Source: Chloroflexota bacterium
GTDB lineage: Bacteria; Chloroflexota; Limnocylindria; Limnocylindrales; CSP1-4
Length of the DNA stretch: 5,882 nt
Reading direction: 5' to 3'
Assembly (NCBI GenBank): GCA_021786915.1
Contig: JAJYMP010000343.1
Coordinates: forward strand, 1 to 5,882
Each line of letters begins with the position of its first letter. The first letter of the stretch is position 1. Shown here in pieces: positions 1 to 3,011 of the stretch. The notes beneath the pieces were generated by a model, which was not told the origin of the DNA, searched no databases, and saw nothing but the letters and a program-made list of their open reading frames with translations. A program made the position numbers and the translations under genes.

Positions 1-91
1 CCTCGACTACGTGTCCTGTTCCCCGTTCCGCGTCCCGGTCGCCCGGCTCGCGGCGGCGCAGGCGGCGCTCTCGGCGCAGCGCGCCAAGTAG
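1..91 (+). CDS. ppdK: Pyruvate phosphate dikinase, C-terminal end (5' part outside window)
   Basis: Only the last 29 residues and the TAG stop (89-91) are present; the first complete codon is at 2-4. The peptide begins LDYVSCSPFRVPVARLAAAQ, which matches the very conserved C-terminal signature of PPDK. The related PEP synthases end differently, which favours PPDK. In the family, the Cys of VSCSP (codon 17-19 here) is the general acid/base of the PEP/pyruvate-binding barrel, and it is retained. The enzyme is cytoplasmic and interconverts ATP + pyruvate + phosphate with AMP + PEP + pyrophosphate, serving gluconeogenesis or pyrophosphate-dependent glycolysis depending on the host. A short tail (AALSAQRAK) follows the signature, so this looks like a natural end. 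A strong terminator begins 39 nt downstream, so this gene probably closes its transcription unit. Confidence 0.88.
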   Translation, partial: LDYVSCSPFRVPVARLAAAQAALSAQRAK

Positions 92-92
92 C

Positions 93-121
93 CCTAGGCC
101 GGGTTCTCGGCCGGCCGTAGG
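93..121 (+). other. GC-rich hairpin in the ppdK 3' region
   Basis: Positions 93-102 (CCTAGGCCGG) pair with 111-121 (CCGGCCGTAGG) with a single bulged G at 117. This gives ten base pairs around an 8-nt loop (103-110). The structure starts two bases after the ppdK stop and is followed by a second, stronger hairpin at 131-164. It has no T-tract, so on its own it is not a terminator. It could protect the mRNA 3' end or help termination; it could also be chance in such GC-rich DNA. Confidence 0.4.
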
Positions 122-130
122 CCAAACGAC

Positions 131-167
131 AAGGCGCTCCCCCCCGAACAGGGGGGAGCGCCTTTCT
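131..167 (+). terminator. Rho-independent terminator of ppdK
   Basis: Positions 131-144 (AAGGCGCTCCCCCC) are perfectly complementary to 151-164 (GGGGGGAGCGCCTT), forming a 14-bp stem with a 6-nt loop (145-150, CGAACA). The stem runs into TTTCTC (163-168). The T-tract is short and interrupted, but the stem is long, perfect and mostly G:C, which is typical of terminators in high-GC bacteria. The A residues at 131-132 opposite the T residues could make it partly bidirectional. It lies 39 nt after the ppdK stop and 80 nt before the next start codon, insulating the phosphodiesterase gene from ppdK read-through. Confidence 0.85.
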
Positions 168-224
168 CGTGGCCCACGGAACAATCGGCCTTGGCTGCGG
201 CCAATGACTCCGCTCGGCCCCACG

Positions 225-232
225 GGTGAGGA
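225..232 (+). promoter_or_regulatory. Probable ribosome binding site for the EAL protein
   Basis: GGTGAGGA contains a GAGG core resembling the anti-SD complement. It lies 12 nt before the ATG at 245, slightly longer than ideal. An in-frame TGA at 239-241 rules out any upstream start, so this is the only reasonable SD for the first ATG. I could not recognise a -35/-10 pair between the terminator and this site. Confidence 0.45.
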
Positions 233-244
233 CCGTCCTGATCC

Positions 245-2863
245 ATGCTCAACGACCTTCGTCGCAGCCATGGCACCCGCCTGATGCTGGTTCTGGCCTA
301 TGCCGTCCTGGGCATCGTCTGGATCCCGGTCTCCAGGGCCCTCGTGAATCTGCTCCCCGCAGACGCCCGCAGCACGGCCGAGACCGTCACGTGGATCGCC
401 TTCGTCCTGGTGACCGGCATCCTGCTCTGGGCCGTGATCCTGGTCCGCGACCTCGGGGTCGAGCGGGGGCGGGCGGCTAGGGCCGCCGACGTCACAGCAC
501 GGATCCTGGCGGTTGAGCAGCACCGGCGGCTGGCCGGGGCGATCGAGGCCACGACCCTTGGGATCGCGGTGCTCGCGCGCAGGGGGGACGGCTTCGAGAT
601 CGCGTATGCGAACCGGGCCCTCGCGAGCCTGATGGGCGTCCCGGCAGCCGAGCTGCTCGGGCAGGACCCGCTCGACGGCGCCGGTCTGTTCGGGCTCGAC
701 GGCGTTCGGGACTTCGGGGCGCGGCTGGCCGCCGGCGATCCGTTGGGGGCCGACGCCCTGGCCGTCCCGCGCGACGGCCAGCCGACGCCGCTGCGGGTCC
801 TCGTGTCGCCCGTGGCCGCGCGCGACGATGCACAGGGGAGCGTGGTCGTCATCGTGCTCGACCGGGGCGAGGCGATGGCCCGCGAGGCGGCCGAGGCGAG
901 ACTGGGCATGGTCCTCGACGCGAGCCCGGCGCCGATCGTGGCCATCGACGCGGCGGATCGCGTCACCGAGTGGAACCCGGCCGCGGAGCGGGCCTTCGGC
1001 TGGCGGTCCGAGGAGGTCGTGGGTCGGCCCTTCCCGCTGGTGCCCGACGACGCTCGCGGCGCCTACCGCGCGATGGTCGATCGACTGGTGCGATGTGAAG
1101 GCGACGTGGCCGCCGAGCTGCCGCTCCTGCACCGCGACGGGCGCCGGATCCACTGTCGCCTCCAGGCGTCGTCCCTCCCGGCCGACGGCGGAGCCCGCGA
1201 CGGAGCGCCGTCGGGGCTGGTGATGGCGATCGAGGACCTCACCGCCCAGATCGAGCAGGAGCACGTCCAGGCGCGCCTGGCGAGCGCGATCGACGCGGCC
1301 GGCGAGGCCATCCTCATCACCGACCTCGACGGCGGCATCACCTACGTCAACCCGGCGTTCGAGCGGGTGAGCGGCTACCGCCACGACGAACTGCTCGGCA
1401 AGAACCCGCGGATCCTCCAGAGCGGCCTGACCCCGGCATCGGTGTACGCGGACCTGTGGCGCCGGCTCCGGAGCGGCCAGGTGTGGCGGGGCATCCTGTT
1501 CAACAGGCGCAAGGACGGCTCCGTGTTCGAGGAGGAGGCCACCCTGTCGCCGGTCTTCGGCTCGGACGGCAAGCCCATCGCCTACGTCGGCGTCAAGCGG
1601 GACCTGACGCTCGAGCGGACCCTGGCGGCCGGGCTCGCGACCGAGCTCAACGACCGCGCGGCCGTGCAGGAGACGATGGCGCGCCTCGACCTGGGCGAGA
1701 CGCCAGAGGAGACCGCGCAGCTGCTGTGCCAGGCGCTGGCGAGCTTCCCGGACGTGGACGGCGCGGTCCTTGAGCACCTGCCGCCGGGCGACGGGCCGGC
1801 GACGGTGATCGGCGTGGCCGGCGACGCCGCGCTGAACGTCCGGATCGGCGACCTGCTGGACCCCGTGCGCTCCATGCGGCTCCGCCTCCGCGCGACCGGA
1901 GGCGCCTGGTCGAGTCGGCAGGCGGGGGCCGCCCCGCCGACGCTGCCGGGGATGGACACCGAGGACGTCACGACCGTCGCCGCTCCTGTGCGCCACCGGG
2001 GCAGGCCGGTCGCAGTGCTCCAGCTCGGTGCCCGGAGCGACGCGCCCGATGCCTGGGTCGCGCGCTACCTGCGGATCGTGTCGGAGCTGGCAGCGCACGT
2101 CGGACCGATGCTCGGTCCCGCGCTGGGCCAATGCGACATCACGACCGTCACCAGGGAAGAGGTGCGGCGGCTGATCGACACGGGGGCATTCACGCTCCTC
2201 TTCCAGCCGATCTGCGACCTTGCGACCGGGGCGCCGGTGGGCTGGGAGGCGTTCACCAGATTCGCCGACGGCATCCCCCCCTCCCGGCGCTTCGCCGACG
2301 CGCAGAGCCTCGGGATCGGCGCGGAGCTCGAGCTCGCGTGCGCGACTGCCGCCGTTGCGGCGTTCAACTCCCTCGGGCACCAGGGCTGGCTGTCGGTGAA
2401 CCTGTCGCCCGGGCTGCTGCTCAGCGGCCGCGCGAGCGTGATCCCGACGGCCGCGACCCGGCCCATCGTGTTCGAGCTGACCGAGGCTCTCGCGGCGGAG
2501 GACTGCGTCCGGGTGCGCGGCGCCATGGACGCGCTGTCCACGCCAGCGATGGTGGCCGTGGACGACACGGGGGCGGGGTACGCCACGCTCCGACGCGTCC
2601 TGGAGCTGCGGCCGGACTTCGTGAAGCTCGACCTCGGGCTGGTCCACGAGATCGACCGTGACACGGCGCGCCAGGCTCTGGTGGCCGGCATGGTCCACTA
2701 CGCGTCGCAGGCGAATGCCCGGCTGATCGCCGAGGGCGTCGAGAGCGAGGCGGAGCGCCGGACCCTGGTGCGCCTGGGCGTCGCCTACGGGCAGGGGTAT
2801 CTGCTCGGGGCGCCCTCGGCAGATGGCGCGCCGACCGATCGCGGGGCCGCTGGGAAGGCCTGA
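245..2863 (+). CDS. Membrane-anchored PAS-PAS-PAS-GAF-EAL cyclic-di-GMP phosphodiesterase
   Basis: 872 residues. ATG 245 is the first possible start because TGA at 239-241 closes the frame upstream. Two hydrophobic segments (about 14-37 and 48-69) form an inner-membrane hairpin, leaving the remainder cytoplasmic. Three PAS domains follow: about 94-207 (weakest), 218-333 (with EWNPAAERAFGW) and 343-455 (with YVNPAFERVSGY and GKNPRILQSG). A GAF-like domain spans about 480-628, and an EAL domain about 634-858. By family knowledge EAL domains hydrolyse c-di-GMP to pGpG using two metals. Positions corresponding to the RocR catalytic set are visible: E668 (as EAF), R672, N719 (VNLSP), E744 (FELTE), D773-D774 (DDTGAGY), K794 (FVKLD), E830/E833 (AEGVE) and Q850 (GQGY). 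There is no GGDEF domain, so it should be a dedicated phosphodiesterase with PAS/GAF input; ligands are unknown. PAS3 lacks the LOV flavin cysteine (Pro in its place). A terminator upstream implies its own promoter. Domain assignment is confident; catalytic activity is inferred. Confidence 0.93.
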   Translation: MLNDLRRSHGTRLMLVLAYAVLGIVWIPVSRALVNLLPADARSTAETVTWIAFVLVTGILLWAVILVRDLGVERGRAARAADVTARILAVEQHRRLAGAIEATTLGIAVLARRGDGFEIAYANRALASLMGVPAAELLGQDPLDGAGLFGLDGVRDFGARLAAGDPLGADALAVPRDGQPTPLRVLVSPVAARDDAQGSVVVIVLDRGEAMAREAAEARLGMVLDASPAPIVAIDAADRVTEWNPAAERAFGWRSEEVVGRPFPLVPDDARGAYRAMVDRLVRCEGDVAAELPLLHRDGRRIHCRLQASSLPADGGARDGAPSGLVMAIEDLTAQIEQEHVQARLASAIDAAGEAILITDLDGGITYVNPAFERVSGYRHDELLGKNPRILQSGLTPASVYADLWRRLRSGQVWRGILFNRRKDGSVFEEEATLSPVFGSDGKPIAYVGVKRDLTLERTLAAGLATELNDRAAVQETMARLDLGETPEETAQLLCQALASFPDVDGAVLEHLPPGDGPATVIGVAGDAALNVRIGDLLDPVRSMRLRLRATGGAWSSRQAGAAPPTLPGMDTEDVTTVAAPVRHRGRPVAVLQLGARSDAPDAWVARYLRIVSELAAHVGPMLGPALGQCDITTVTREEVRRLIDTGAFTLLFQPICDLATGAPVGWEAFTRFADGIPPSRRFADAQSLGIGAELELACATAAVAAFNSLGHQGWLSVNLSPGLLLSGRASVIPTAATRPIVFELTEALAAEDCVRVRGAMDALSTPAMVAVDDTGAGYATLRRVLELRPDFVKLDLGLVHEIDRDTARQALVAGMVHYASQANARLIAEGVESEAERRTLVRLGVAYGQGYLLGAPSADGAPTDRGAAGKA

Positions 2864-2958
2864 GGGGCGTCCGCCGCATCGCCCGACCCGACGGAGTCGA
2901 GAAGCGCAATCGGGCAATTGTCGGGGTAGACCGGGGCATCGTGCGGTGGCAGGATTAG

Positions 2959-2989
2959 CGCCGCCGGCAGGGTCGGGGGGCCGTCGGCG
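2959..2989 (+). other. Imperfect GC hairpin in the leader before the STAND-BTAD gene
   Basis: Positions 2959-2968 (CGCCGCCGGC) pair with 2980-2989 (GCCGTCGGCG) in nine Watson-Crick pairs plus one C/T mismatch, closing an 11-nt loop (AGGGTCGGGGG). No T-tract follows, so it is not a classic terminator. It ends 8 nt before the GGGGAG at 2998-3003. It may be a leader RNA structure or an operator-like inverted repeat. The rest of the 148-nt gap (2864-3011) holds no recognisable gene, and I could not find a credible sigma-70 promoter in it. Confidence 0.4.
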
Positions 2990-2997
2990 AAGATCAT

Positions 2998-3003
2998 GGG
3001 GAG
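2998..3003 (+). promoter_or_regulatory. Candidate ribosome binding site supporting a TTG start at 3012
   Basis: GGGGAG, with a GGAG core at 3000-3003, lies 8 nt before the TTG at 3012. It is the best SD-like element in front of any in-frame start of the STAND-BTAD gene. The competing GTG codons at 3075 and 3078 have no comparable purine-rich motif at normal spacing. This is why the CDS is placed at 3012. Confidence 0.45.
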
Positions 3004-3011
3004 ACCGGCGA

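Noticed and set aside
191..204. Small inverted repeat TTGGC-TGCG-GCCAA upstream of the EAL gene
   Set aside because: Only a 5-bp stem with a 4-nt loop, likely by chance in this composition; not enough to call an operator.
94..276. 60-codon antisense frame across the ppdK-EAL intergenic region
   Set aside because: It runs through the terminator stem and has no family resemblance or convincing ribosome site; judged to be chance.
828..1223. Open frame of 131 codons on + inside the EAL gene
   Set aside because: Arg/Ser/Trp-rich translation with no domain signature, wholly inside a well-supported gene in another frame. GC-rich codons leave few stops in alternative frames.
2324..2335. 12-bp perfect palindrome GAGCTCGAGCTC
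   Set aside because: It lies inside the EAL coding frame and results from alternating GAG and CTC codons (Glu-Leu-Glu-Leu).
2946..2948. GTG at 2946 as an earlier start of the STAND-BTAD gene
   Set aside because: The extra residues would be a Gly/Arg-rich stretch encoded by the 2959-2989 hairpin, with no family similarity, and the GGGG upstream is a weaker SD than the one at 2998.
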